DNA of 60,448 nt from Candidatus Jordarchaeia archaeon (GTDB lineage Archaea > Asgardarchaeota > Jordiarchaeia > Jordiarchaeales > Jordiarchaeaceae). The notes under the pieces were generated by a model, which did not search any database, was not told where the DNA came from, and saw only the letters and a program-made list of their open reading frames with translations. A program made the position numbers and the translations under genes. The stretch covers positions 1-60,448 of the forward strand of contig JAHQXB010000079.1 of the NCBI GenBank assembly GCA_029856435.1. Direction: 5' to 3'. Positions 52,401 through 60,448 of the stretch are shown here, one piece after another (position 1 is the first letter of the stretch; each line of letters opens with the position of its first letter).

Positions 52401-52429
52401 TTAACATGTTAATACCTTTTGGAGGTATT
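52401..52429. promoter_or_regulatory. Palindrome and hairpin at the ferredoxin-AOR promoter
   Basis: TTAACATGTTAA (perfect palindrome) overlaps AATACC, which pairs with GGTATT 13 bases on. They lie just downstream of AAATATATATT, where transcription should begin, so an operator or leader hairpin is plausible. Confidence 0.4.
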
Positions 52430-52552
52430 TTAACAATGGGGTATTATCTTCCGACTAAATAGGAAAAGCTGTTCCAAATTTATAGCGACTTTTGAGTTGA
52501 TATTTCCTTTACCCCAAGAAACGGCAACTATTTTTCGGCGAGGCGATGAGTT

Positions 52553-52801
52553 TTGCAGAGTAAAATAGGTATAAACATATCTAAGTGCAGTGCATGTAAA
52601 ATTTGCCAAGTTTTCTGCGCGGCTTGGAACACGGGAACTGTGAATCCCAAGAAGGCGCACATCAGAGTTGTAAACATGTTCCCCACACCCAAGATTGAGT
52701 TTTTGGAGAGCTGTAATTTCTGTGCATCATTAGATGTTGAAATTCCGATTTGTGTAAAGTACTGCAACAGAAAGGCATTAACACTGAAGGAGGAATACTA
52801 A
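52553..52801 (+). CDS. AOR-associated ferredoxin-like iron-sulfur protein
   Basis: 82 residues. The N-terminal cluster motif is CSACKICQVFCAAW (residues 12-25); the second half has CNFCASLDVEIPICVKYC, an expanded spacing as in the HycB/polyferredoxin-type electron subunits that accompany oxidoreductases. Its stop is immediately before the ATG of the AOR gene, so the two are coupled. It presumably carries electrons from the tungsten enzyme. TTG start. Confidence 0.75.
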   Translation: MQSKIGINISKCSACKICQVFCAAWNTGTVNPKKAHIRVVNMFPTPKIEFLESCNFCASLDVEIPICVKYCNRKALTLKEEY

Positions 52802-54628
52802 ATGGGCATTGGGGGATACATGGGCAAAAACTTGTTAATAGACGTTTCTAAAGGAAGCTTCAAAGCGCTAAACTGGATGAATCAGAAAAGCCAGTGGCTA
52901 AAATTAATTGGAGGAAGGGGCTTCGGAGCAAAAATAATATGGGAGAGTACAAGCGCCAAAACTAATCCTCTCAGCCCAGAGAGTCTGATAACCTTAAACA
53001 CGGGTCCACTCACAGGACTACCTATCCCTGGATCAGGTAGAATATCTATCTGCGCAATAAGTCCTCTCACGGGGATTTGGGCTGATAGCAGTATAGGAGG
53101 GGCCGCAGGAACAGATATTAAACAATGTGGCTACGATTCGATTATCATAAAAGGCAGAAGCAAAAAACCAATTTATCTACACATAAATGATAATGGAGCG
53201 GACTTCGAGGACGCCGAACACTTGTGGGGTAAGGGTAGTTTCGAAACAGAAACCATAATCAAAGACGAATTAACCAACGAGGCAAGTGTCTTAACTATAG
53301 GTCCCGCCGGAGAAAACAGAGTGCTTTTTGCCTGTATATCAACTGAGTATGGACGACAAGCAGGAAGAGCAGGAATGGGAGCAATTCTCGGATCAAAGAA
53401 TATTAAGGCAATTGCCATAAGCGGAACAAAGGACATACCCGTGGCAGACCTGAAAAAAGTTATTGAAATCACAGACCAAGCAATAGAGTATATGATGAAA
53501 AACGATCCAGAGCGTTATGATGTTTTCACACGCCACGGAACAACTATGGCTCTTGACTGGGCTCAAGAGGTGGCGTGCCTACCAACCCGTAACTTCCAAG
53601 AAAACGTTTTTGAGCAATCAGAAAATATAAACGCTGAAAGCATGGAACAAAAAATCAAGGTGGGAGATAGAGGCTGCTACTGCTGCCCACTTGCATGTGG
53701 CAAATTAACGAAAACAAAAGTCAACGGAGAACAGGTATACGTCGAAGGACCAGAATATGAAACACTAGCCCTACTGGGATCAAACTTGGGGCTGGGAAAC
53801 ATAGAAGCTATAGCAGCGGCAAATTATCTCTGCGACCAATATGGCATAGACACTATTTCGACAGGTGTTGTCATAGGTTTCGCCATAGAATGCGCACAGA
53901 AGGGAAAAATCTCATTAGACGGTTTAAAGGCTGAGTGGGGTAACACGGAAACCATATTCAAACTGATAGAAAAAATAGCTAACCTTGAAGGTGTAGGAAA
54001 AACACTAGCTCAAGGAGTGAAAAAGGCAGCCGAAATCTTTGGCAATAACTGCCAATCCCTAGCCATGCACGTCAAGGGACTAGAGCAGTCAGGCTACGAA
54101 ACAAGATCCACACCTGGAATGGCCCTAGCCTACGGCACTTCAGATCTTGGGGCCCATCACAGCCGATCCACAATAGTTGGATGGGAAACAGCGACAGACC
54201 GCTTTGGAATCACCAAGCAGAAGGTAGAAATGCAAGTATTCCTACAGCACCAGCGCAGTTTATTCGACGCCCTAGGAACCTGTAGATTCCAGTACTGCGA
54301 AGCCAAACTTCCACCCCAAGATTTCTACCCAAGATACTACATTGCAGCAACGGGATTAAACACAAGCCAAGAAGAGCTGCTTCTGGGTGCAGAAAGAATA
54401 TTCAATTTGACTCGTATGGTTAACGTTAGGCTTGGAATCTCAAGGAAGGACGATTACCCACCGGCCAGAGTGTTTGAGGAGCCCCTACCAAGCGGACCAT
54501 ACAAGGGTAAAAAGATGAACAGAGAAGACTATGACAAGCTTTTGGATATGTACTATGAGTTGAGAGGGTGGGATAAATATGGAATACCAACCAAAGAAAA
54601 ACTAGAAGCACTAGAATTGCAACTATAA
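52802..54628 (+). CDS. aor: Aldehyde:ferredoxin oxidoreductase (tungsten-pterin)
   Basis: 608 residues, the normal length for the AOR family. N-terminal pterin-binding part: LIGGRGFGAKIIWE, LNTGPLTGLPIPGSGR and GGAAGTDIKQCGYD. The [4Fe-4S] ligands lie in CYCCPLACGK near 297 and the distal Cys in LGTCRFQYCEA near 495. These enzymes oxidise aldehydes to acids with ferredoxin as acceptor, using a tungsten bis-pterin cofactor. AGGAGG lies seven bases before the ATG at 52802; a second ATG at 52820 is less well placed. Neighbouring ferredoxin supports the redox role; the substrate is unknown. Confidence 0.9.
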   Translation: MGIGGYMGKNLLIDVSKGSFKALNWMNQKSQWLKLIGGRGFGAKIIWESTSAKTNPLSPESLITLNTGPLTGLPIPGSGRISICAISPLTGIWADSSIGGAAGTDIKQCGYDSIIIKGRSKKPIYLHINDNGADFEDAEHLWGKGSFETETIIKDELTNEASVLTIGPAGENRVLFACISTEYGRQAGRAGMGAILGSKNIKAIAISGTKDIPVADLKKVIEITDQAIEYMMKNDPERYDVFTRHGTTMALDWAQEVACLPTRNFQENVFEQSENINAESMEQKIKVGDRGCYCCPLACGKLTKTKVNGEQVYVEGPEYETLALLGSNLGLGNIEAIAAANYLCDQYGIDTISTGVVIGFAIECAQKGKISLDGLKAEWGNTETIFKLIEKIANLEGVGKTLAQGVKKAAEIFGNNCQSLAMHVKGLEQSGYETRSTPGMALAYGTSDLGAHHSRSTIVGWETATDRFGITKQKVEMQVFLQHQRSLFDALGTCRFQYCEAKLPPQDFYPRYYIAATGLNTSQEELLLGAERIFNLTRMVNVRLGISRKDDYPPARVFEEPLPSGPYKGKKMNREDYDKLLDMYYELRGWDKYGIPTKEKLEALELQL

Positions 54629-54902
54629 CAATATAACATAGGTTCTTTTTCATCTCTTAAAGCATCTTGGTAGTCCGCCTCTCACCTTTTTGAAAAGTCC
54701 CTTGTGCTTTTCCCCATTCATTAACTTGTCGTTCTTTTTGGCTGTGATTCTGGGATTCCTCTAAAATTTGTGTGGAAAAAGCGTCTCCTTTTCGAGATTG
54801 CCAAGTTTAAAAATGGAAATGGATGAAATGGCGTGTAATGTGTTGATGTAGAGCAGAATTTTCCATATTTGAAAAAAGTTGGAGATTGAGGTTATTCCGG
54901 AT

Positions 54903-56519
54903 TTATTCAAGTTTTCTAGCCTTCACTAGGTTTTCCCTTAGGGGTCTTGATAGTTCCTCAATGTATCCCTCCATGGCGCTTATGACGGCAATCATTTGTT
55001 TTGCGCCTGGAGTTCTGGGGGCGAATAGTATTTCTTCCCGGTCTCTTAGCAGTCCAATCAGGTTTTCTGTCTCTGATATCTTAACTGTGGTATTTGGTCT
55101 TGTGGCAAGTTTTTTGAGAATATTGGGGTTTCCTGTCGCTGATATTTCCACTTTTACCCTTGGATTTATGGCGGAAATTGCCTCCGCGTCTTTTTCGTCC
55201 AGATTGGGCAGAACTATCAGAATATTTGACTTGGTTTGCGCCATGGATTTCCTCATAAACTCTTTTATGTTGTCATAGCCGGAAATGACTCCGGTGCCCA
55301 CGACTTCAGTCATGGTTAGCTCTTTAATCTGTTTTAGAGCGGATAGAGCTTTTCCTTTAGCATCTGCAATTTGGCTGTCAACCTGTGTTTTAACTGGTTT
55401 GAGGGCGGTATCAACATTGCCTGCAATTCGTGTGGTTTGTTCCTTTACACTATTTGAGACGCCTGAAAGGAGGGAGCCCATTTTTTCTTTAGTGTCGTTT
55501 ACCGCAGTTTTTCTCTTTGCCCCCTCAGCGGCTATCTTGTCTTGTATACTTTTTGATGCATTTAGCAAACCTTTGGAGGAGCTGGTGCTTGTGGCGTCAA
55601 TTGAGGACTCAATGTCGGTTCTTAAATTGTCGAAGTTATCCTTAACTTCTCTGGTTGTTTTGTCTATAGAGGCGGTTAGTTGATTTTCAAAACTTGTGGA
55701 GAAACTGCTAAGATTGGATTCGATGGTTTCTCTAAGTTTTGTGACATCTTTGGTTACATTCTCGGACGAGAGAGCGGTGATGTCATTAGTTTTGGTCTTT
55801 ATGTTTTTTAAGGATTCTAAAACATTCGATTCTGTTCCCCTCAGAGACTCTTCTAACTGTTGCTTTACGGATAATACATGTTGATTTAAGGTTTCCAGTT
55901 GATTCGCCACATCGGAGAGAACACTTTCTATACTACTTCTTACCCTTAAAAGTGAGTCCTTGGAGGAAGAAGAGGAGACGTCTATACTTGACGCTATCTC
56001 ATTTTTCAACCCACTTATGGTGCTTTGGAAACTTCTTAGACTCTCGTTTAGATTGGATGAAACTCGAGTATTCAAATCTTTAACCCGGTCGCCGAGCAGT
56101 GTCTGCAGCCCGCTCTTAAGTTCCAAGTTCTTAGAGGCGAACTGTGTACTAGTGTTATCTAACCCCTTACCAACCTTATCCTTTAACTGAGTCAGAGCAG
56201 CAGAAAGATTTTTTTCCTCAGTAGAAAAACCTGAAGATACACTTCCTACAATAGACTTGAGTATAGCCTCATCTGAGATAAGAAGATCCTCCAAACTTTT
56301 AGTCAACTCTATTCTGTAATTTGAAAACATACCCCCTAAATCCGCAGCTAGTTTTTCAAGGTTTGCTTTGGTCTCCTGATTGACCCCAGTTAACCTTTCT
56401 CCGATAAAACTCGCTAAGTTATCCAACTGCCGTGAAATTTCCTCGGCGTTTTTGTCTACCTTCACTTTTAGTTCATCTATACTCTTTTTAAGAGTCTGAA
56501 CCACAGTAACATCAGACAT
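54903..56519 (-). CDS. Long coiled-coil protein with C-terminal TrmB/PLD-like domain
   Basis: About 538 residues. Residues 1-390 are almost entirely heptad coiled coil rich in Ser, Lys, Leu and Asn, with repeated units of the type SSIDxSSSSSKDSLL and SSIDATSTSSSKGLL, as in chemoreceptor-like or cytoskeletal rods. No membrane helix is present. The last 130 residues (TEVVGTGVISGYDNIKEFMRKSM, QTKSNILIVLPNL, NTTVKISETENLIGLLRDREEILFAP) resemble the PLD-like sensor domain seen in TrmB-type regulators. AGGAGGA lies five bases before the ATG at 56519. It neighbours a longin-wHTH gene on the same strand. Function unknown; a cytosolic sensor rod is an inference. Confidence 0.7.
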   Translation of the reverse strand: MSDVTVVQTLKKSIDELKVKVDKNAEEISRQLDNLASFIGERLTGVNQETKANLEKLAADLGGMFSNYRIELTKSLEDLLISDEAILKSIVGSVSSGFSTEEKNLSAALTQLKDKVGKGLDNTSTQFASKNLELKSGLQTLLGDRVKDLNTRVSSNLNESLRSFQSTISGLKNEIASSIDVSSSSSKDSLLRVRSSIESVLSDVANQLETLNQHVLSVKQQLEESLRGTESNVLESLKNIKTKTNDITALSSENVTKDVTKLRETIESNLSSFSTSFENQLTASIDKTTREVKDNFDNLRTDIESSIDATSTSSSKGLLNASKSIQDKIAAEGAKRKTAVNDTKEKMGSLLSGVSNSVKEQTTRIAGNVDTALKPVKTQVDSQIADAKGKALSALKQIKELTMTEVVGTGVISGYDNIKEFMRKSMAQTKSNILIVLPNLDEKDAEAISAINPRVKVEISATGNPNILKKLATRPNTTVKISETENLIGLLRDREEILFAPRTPGAKQMIAVISAMEGYIEELSRPLRENLVKARKLE

Positions 56520-56804
56520 CAGATTCCTCCTAAAAAACACGTTATTCACTATTACAGTTAGATATATACTCGACGAAAATAAAAATTAATATGTAAATTA
56601 ATTTTGTCATTTTAGTTAATAAGTCCATTGGACAGTGTTATCGGGAAACTTGAAGTTTTGGAAACATCCTTTTTGTGGCGCCCCTTTGACGAAAAAGGGT
56701 AATAAAAAGGAGTGCACACCCACTTTGATTTAAAAGTTCTTCCAAATAGTATTATAATGAGAACATTTCACTTTTTATTTTTGATCATTTTAGAAAACTT
56801 AATT

Positions 56805-57665
56805 TCAAGTTTCCTTGGTAACTAGTTCAATGAAGCCTTCCATTAGGAAGTACCCCAGAACAACCTTGACAAAGCCGGGGTTAAGCCTTAAATCTTGAGC
56901 GATTTTCTTTACAGAACGTTTTCCATCATTGGCGAAAAGAATTTCCACCCCCTTTACGCCATAGATTTTTTGAATTTTTTCAAGTTGGTAAACTCCTTTC
57001 ATTAGAGCTTCCCATGTTCTTGGAGAAATCTGGTACACGTCATCCTCAAGAACCTTAACCTTGAAGCGGATTAAGCCCCTGACCACAAAACTTCGAATTT
57101 CCTCCAAAATCTCGCCAATATCGTAGCCGCTCTTTCTTGAGATTCCTTGCAAGTTGGTGTTAGGATCCTCCTTCAAAATTTGTAGGATAGCGGACATTTT
57201 GGGGCTTAGCTCAACATTTTTGCTGAGTCTCGTAAGGAGCTCGGGAACATATTGAGGTAATATTGACTGCGCGGGGAAAACCCTAAACACATCGTTTCTA
57301 AAATCGTCAAAAACGCCGATTTCACCCTTCCATTCTTTAATTTTTGGTCCAAACTTTTTTTCGAATGCTTTTACCAGCTCTATCAGCTTTGCTCTCACTT
57401 CAGGAACACTCTTGTCCACAATTAATAGGCCGTAAACGTGATCCCCTCGTTCCACAATTAAGCTGAAACTCCCCCTATCTATGGTTTTTAACCAGTCATC
57501 ACCCATTTTAGGTAGCAGTTCCTCGGAAAAAGAAACTATGGCGGAAATAAATCCAGACAATCTGTCAGGGTCAACCTCAACACCGCTGAACTTTTGATAG
57601 TACATACACTTCCCAGAGTCTCTCTCAATAAAATACAAAGCGTAAATGTTGGGTTCACTAATCAT
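56805..57665 (-). CDS. Longin-like domain plus winged-helix protein
   Basis: About 286 residues. The N-terminal 115 residues follow a longin/roadblock order: PNIYALYFIERDSGKCMYYQKF, a helix, GSFSLIVERGDHVYGLLIVDKS and VRAKLIELVKAFEKKF. A first wHTH-like part is SPKMSAILQILKEDPNTNLQ with EEIRSFVVRGLIRFKV; a second helical part VKKIAQDLRLNPGFVKVVLGYF looks like another HTH. The link of a trafficking-type fold to DNA-binding-type domains is unusual. ATG at 57665 is preferred (AGGGG upstream); a GTG at 57722 lacks a usable SD. Confidence 0.6.
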   Translation of the reverse strand: MISEPNIYALYFIERDSGKCMYYQKFSGVEVDPDRLSGFISAIVSFSEELLPKMGDDWLKTIDRGSFSLIVERGDHVYGLLIVDKSVPEVRAKLIELVKAFEKKFGPKIKEWKGEIGVFDDFRNDVFRVFPAQSILPQYVPELLTRLSKNVELSPKMSAILQILKEDPNTNLQGISRKSGYDIGEILEEIRSFVVRGLIRFKVKVLEDDVYQISPRTWEALMKGVYQLEKIQKIYGVKGVEILFANDGKRSVKKIAQDLRLNPGFVKVVLGYFLMEGFIELVTKET

Positions 57666-57955
57666 CTGAAAAAAGCCCCTTTTGATTTTTGACTGTAAGT
57701 TACCCCCTCGATTTTCACGCACCTCTATTAGGTTTTAGGCCTCCTATACCTGTTTAGCTGGTTAAGGTTGTTCAACTCTCCTCTGTAGTTTATATTCTTG
57801 AAAACAAATAAATTTATCGTATAAAAAAGGTTTAAACATTAAAAAATAGTCAGTCTCAACTCGTTAGAATAAAACTGAAAAATCTAAATTGAAATTGGAC
57901 AGAAAACCGAACATCAAAAATTCTTATATGTACCAAGAAGCGAATTGTGTTTATG

Positions 57956-59320
57956 TCAGTGTTTCATTCTCTCCTGATGTACGATATGCTGCCTCCTGTT
58001 AATCAATCTTGTGAATCTTTCTGATGAGGAGAGCCATAGAATAGCTGCTAACACAATTTGAGAAATTAGGAACGCCCCAGCAAAACCCAAAGCTTGAAAA
58101 TGCTGGCCTAACAACAGTATTCCCAGAACGTCAACCATGAGTGCCGAAACATATCCTACCAGTACAATTTTTGACCGCTCCTCACTAAGAAGTACGGAGG
58201 ACTTTATGTTGGCAAGGGTTGCGGGAATTACAGCTAGAGAAATGAGCTGAGTCGTTGGAATGCTACCAGTAAAATTGGGGAAGAGCCAGTTTATGAGATA
58301 GGGTGCAAGGGAGACACCAAGAACGGTGATGGCGACAGCAGCCAGTATACCGATGATTTCTACTTCACGCCTTACGGAACCAGCAGATTTCTCTGGAAGC
58401 AGATATGAAAGTAAACTCTGAGGAATAATCAAAAAGATTAGAAGAAATTGAAAAGCCAAATTGTAAGTCCCCAAGAACAGCAAACCGAAAAATAAGCCAA
58501 TAACAATTTTATCAAGGACGGTCCTTGAGGCTTGAGCCAATCCCATCCCCCAAGTATGAAGGGTAAAGGCCAACTTTGAACGGATCTCCGCAAAATGGAG
58601 GGACGCTCTTCGAACACTGAAAAGATCTCTAAAATAGTCGTAACTAACCAGATAGAATGGAACAATGTAGGCCACCAACATCAACTTCTCGATATCCTTA
58701 AGAAAATAACCCGAAAAAGCACAAAAAAAGTAGAAAACAGCCACCAAGCCGAGTTCTGCAACCCGGACAAAGGAAGTAATAAAAGCAAACCTCCTGTACT
58801 CTCGCCTACCCAAAGCTCGCGCCAAAGCAATAGTATAGAAAACAATGCCCAAAACCAGTGGAAGTATAAAAAGGAAGTCCAAATTTCCACCTATAAGCGC
58901 TTGCATCGAAAATTGCAAACCATATAAATTATCAGAACCAGCAGGAGCGGGGAGGAAAAATACATACAGGGCGGTTACCACCCCCACGATTAATCCCAAA
59001 ATAAAGGTGAGGAGGGCAGACTCCCTGATTAAATCGTCCTTCCCCTCCTTAGGATAAAAAGTAGAAATGGTGGCACTCAAACCCAAAACCGCAATAGAAG
59101 ACACAAAAAAACCCAAAGAAAGATAATAAGTTATGTAACCATAATTGGTAACACTCAGTATCCTCGCAGCAACCAGATAAAACAATCCACCCAAAACGGC
59201 GTTAACCAAGTTTCCAAAAGTAACATAAATAAAACCCTTGACCTTCAATCCTTGCCTTATCAATGCCAAAAAAGAGTTTGCATTTAGCACAGAAAACAAA
59301 TTCCGATCTTTTCTCTCGGC
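57956..59320 (-). CDS. MOP-superfamily polysaccharide flippase (Wzx-like)
   Basis: About 454 residues with 12-14 predicted membrane helices. It starts GLKVKGFIYVTFGNLVNAVLGGLFYLVAARIL followed by SVTNYGYITYYLSLGFFVSS, the characteristic N-terminal signature of polysaccharide biosynthesis flippases. It should move lipid-linked sugars across the membrane for surface glycans or protein glycosylation. ATG at 59320 follows GAGGT by seven bases. The wecB-like epimerase and the DUF2079 protein at the window edges fit the same surface-glycan theme. Confidence 0.85.
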   Translation of the reverse strand, partial: AERKDRNLFSVLNANSFLALIRQGLKVKGFIYVTFGNLVNAVLGGLFYLVAARILSVTNYGYITYYLSLGFFVSSIAVLGLSATISTFYPKEGKDDLIRESALLTFILGLIVGVVTALYVFFLPAPAGSDNLYGLQFSMQALIGGNLDFLFILPLVLGIVFYTIALARALGRREYRRFAFITSFVRVAELGLVAVFYFFCAFSGYFLKDIEKLMLVAYIVPFYLVSYDYFRDLFSVRRASLHFAEIRSKLAFTLHTWGMGLAQASRTVLDKIVIGLFFGLLFLGTYNLAFQFLLIFLIIPQSLLSYLLPEKSAGSVRREVEIIGILAAVAITVLGVSLAPYLINWLFPNFTGSIPTTQLISLAVIPATLANIKSSVLLSEERSKIVLVGYVSALMVDVLGILLLGQHFQALGFAGAFLISQIVLAAILWLSSSERFTRLINRRQHIVHQERMKH

Positions 59321-60019
59321 CATTTTGATACCTCTCATAAATGCATAAAGGGATAGGACTAGTATTATTCTTGGTGCCAACCGTCACAATAACTAATCCA
59401 AAGACATATATGAGAATAAAAGGAAATAGTAGTAAAATCCTATAAACCTTTTGATTAAATTTTAATTAGTACCTTCGACTCTCGAATCAGCTGAAGAGTG
59501 GCACACCTTCGCAAAAGGATTTAAACCACACCTAAACTCTTGATCCAAAGACATGTTCAACGAACACGACTCCACCCAGAATCCATTCCAAGTTTCAGCC
59601 TAATAGTAACTCAAACCACAACCAACACGCAGCTAAACATATGACAGCCATAACCACAAACAAGCCCATAAATGAGTTTAAAAATCTATGGAAGGTGAAA
59701 CAAACGAATCCCCCCAACAAAACTATTTTATGAAAACAAATCGGGTTCACAATATGTTATGATTGAAAGACACCTTTTTCTTTAAATGGTTCAACTTATT
59801 TACCGCTATTTTTTTTAAGGTAGGTCAGACAACTGCATACGAAGGGGATTTAACATTCTCTATTCTTGAAACAACTTTAGAGAATTCTGTCTCCAACGAA
59901 GGTAAGACGAAAAATTGCGGAACGAGCGTAATGGATGTAACGCTCTAAAAAGAACTAGAAGAGATGTAGCAAACTTTAATATTTGAATAGGTAATAATGC
60001 TTATTTATCTAAAAGAGTG
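59321..60019. other. Intergenic region, no gene seen
   Basis: About 700 bases between divergent genes. A C/A-rich part (about 59530-59730) and an AT-rich part have no ribosome-binding site or recognisable product; a 61-codon frame at 59763-59948 is not convincing. GAGCGT and ACGCTC (59924-59929, 59940-59945) form a small hairpin. Promoters for both flanking genes must lie here. Confidence 0.45.
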
Positions 60020-60448
60020 TGAATGCTTTGAGTAGAGTTAGGATAAGAATTTTGGTGTTTCAAAATCTCTTATTGGAACTTGTGGAGGCAAAGGCGCGAT
60101 ACCTTTTATACTTGTTCATAGCAATTTACACGGTTGTCTTTTCGTATTTTACTGTGGTTAAGCATTTCGCCTTTCAAACATATGCTGGTGACCTAGGCAT
60201 ATTTGAACAGAGTCTTTGGTCCACGTTAAAGTGTGGACTTTTCTTCTATAACACCCCCGAATTAGGTACTCATTTTGCATATCACCTCGACCCCATACTT
60301 TACCTTCTCCTCCCAATCTATAACATTTATCCTAGTCCTTTGACTCTTCTGGTTTTGCAGTCCTTCTTTTTGTCGCTGGGGGCGGTTCCCATTTTCTGGC
60401 TTGCTAGGGATGAATTGGGAAGTGATAGGGCAGGGTTAGTTTTTGCAA
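60020..60448 (+). CDS. DUF2079 membrane protein, N-terminal fragment
   Basis: 143 codons of a gene that runs off the right edge. A membrane helix (YLLYLFIAIYTVVFSYFTVV) is followed by the family signature AGDLGIFEQSLWSTLKCGLFF, THFAYHLDPILYLLLPIYNIYPSPLTLLVLQ and LGAVPIFWLARDELGSDRAG, which is the typical order in DUF2079 proteins. These resemble GT-C-type membrane glycosyltransferases, with Asp in the first external loop (GDLGIF) as a candidate catalytic residue. The GTG start at 60020 has no strong SD; TTG at 60029 is another option. Confidence 0.8.

Larger units (their letters stand above)
51964..52552. other. Intergenic region with a MITE and the AOR operon promoter
   Basis: No gene is evident. 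It holds the MITE at 52188-52368 (listed separately), a TATA-like AAATATATATT at 52383-52393, a perfect 12-bp palindrome TTAACATGTTAA (52401-52412), and a hairpin AATACC/GGTATT (52411-52429) near the expected transcription start of the ferredoxin-AOR pair. Confidence 0.5.

Noticed and set aside
52430-52767. Minus-strand frames opposite the AOR-associated ferredoxin
   Set aside because: Antisense to a clear iron-sulfur protein gene; no independent support.
59763-59948. Plus-strand 61-codon frame before the DUF2079 gene
   Set aside because: TTG start without SD, no family resemblance; kept only as intergenic sequence.
1-60448. tRNA, rRNA genes and CRISPR arrays
   Set aside because: I looked for T-arm-like GGTTCGA strings, rRNA-like blocks and regularly spaced repeats and found none; a covariance-model scan would be decisive.

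Overview
The window reads as a piece of an archaeal chromosome. It has a VAT/CDC48 ATPase, a split-type GMP synthetase ATP-pyrophosphatase subunit, a geranylgeranyl-reductase-family flavoprotein, archaeal-type quinolinate synthase, TATA/SD signals of archaeal style, and frequent GTG and TTG starts. Several genes are of kinds that are abundant in Asgard archaea: a Rag/Gtr1-like GTPase with a C-terminal roadblock-like domain, free roadblock and longin-like proteins, a possible arrestin-like protein, a JAMM protease and a ubiquitin-like protein with a tail after its GG. Together with selenocysteine coding, this makes an Asgard-related archaeon my first guess. A deep TACK/Bathyarchaeia-like lineage cannot be excluded from sequence reading alone. 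No rRNA, tRNA or CRISPR array was seen.

Layout. 1-5.0 kb: the first codons of a wecB-like epimerase at the left edge, a ParB-like protein in a strongly skewed stretch, a ferredoxin pair, a JAMM protease and a roadblock protein. 5.4-9.3 kb: CDC48, GuaA-B subunit, FmdE-like protein. 9.4-12.7 kb: a three-gene operon (2-hydroxyacid dehydrogenase, FGGY kinase, class II aldolase). 12.7-25.2 kb: mostly single metabolic and stress genes (M20 peptidase, MBL-fold, aminotransferase, PadR-Hsp20, HDAC-like, UspA, NadA, ubiquitin-like, GGR, nucleoside phosphorylase, a membrane protein).

25.6-29.9 kb: a redox operon (62-aa protein, HdrA, MvhD/VhuD, wHTH-ferredoxin-FrhB fusion). Both hdrA and vhuD are split by in-frame TGA codons. 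Each gene has two TGAs, at places where selenocysteine or cysteine is expected, and a SECIS-like hairpin follows vhuD. This is a four-selenocysteine Hdr/Vhu module.

29.9-43.2 kb: a minus-strand block of ten genes that looks like an undescribed signalling system. In transcription order it holds a CBS protein, a longin-like protein, a gingipain-like membrane protease, a ferredoxin-FrhB protein, a Rag-like GTPase, a beta-sandwich (arrestin-like) protein and four tandem KaiC-like/V4R proteins whose Walker A loops are all degenerate in the same way. Three of these otherwise different proteins end in the same roughly 80-residue domain.

43.4-60.4 kb: glycine cleavage (GcvPA, GcvPB, convergent GcvT), a TPR-like protein, a small zinc-protease-like protein, a hexapeptide acyltransferase, a homocitrate/isopropylmalate-synthase-type enzyme with an Lrp/AsnC-type (RAM) tail, a ferredoxin-AOR pair, a long coiled-coil protein, a longin-wHTH protein, a MOP-family flippase, and the start of a DUF2079 membrane protein at the right edge. 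The noncoding gaps hold several approximately 170-180 bp inverted-repeat (MITE-like) elements. One has a perfect 9-bp target duplication, and one family is present in two inverted copies about 16 kb apart.
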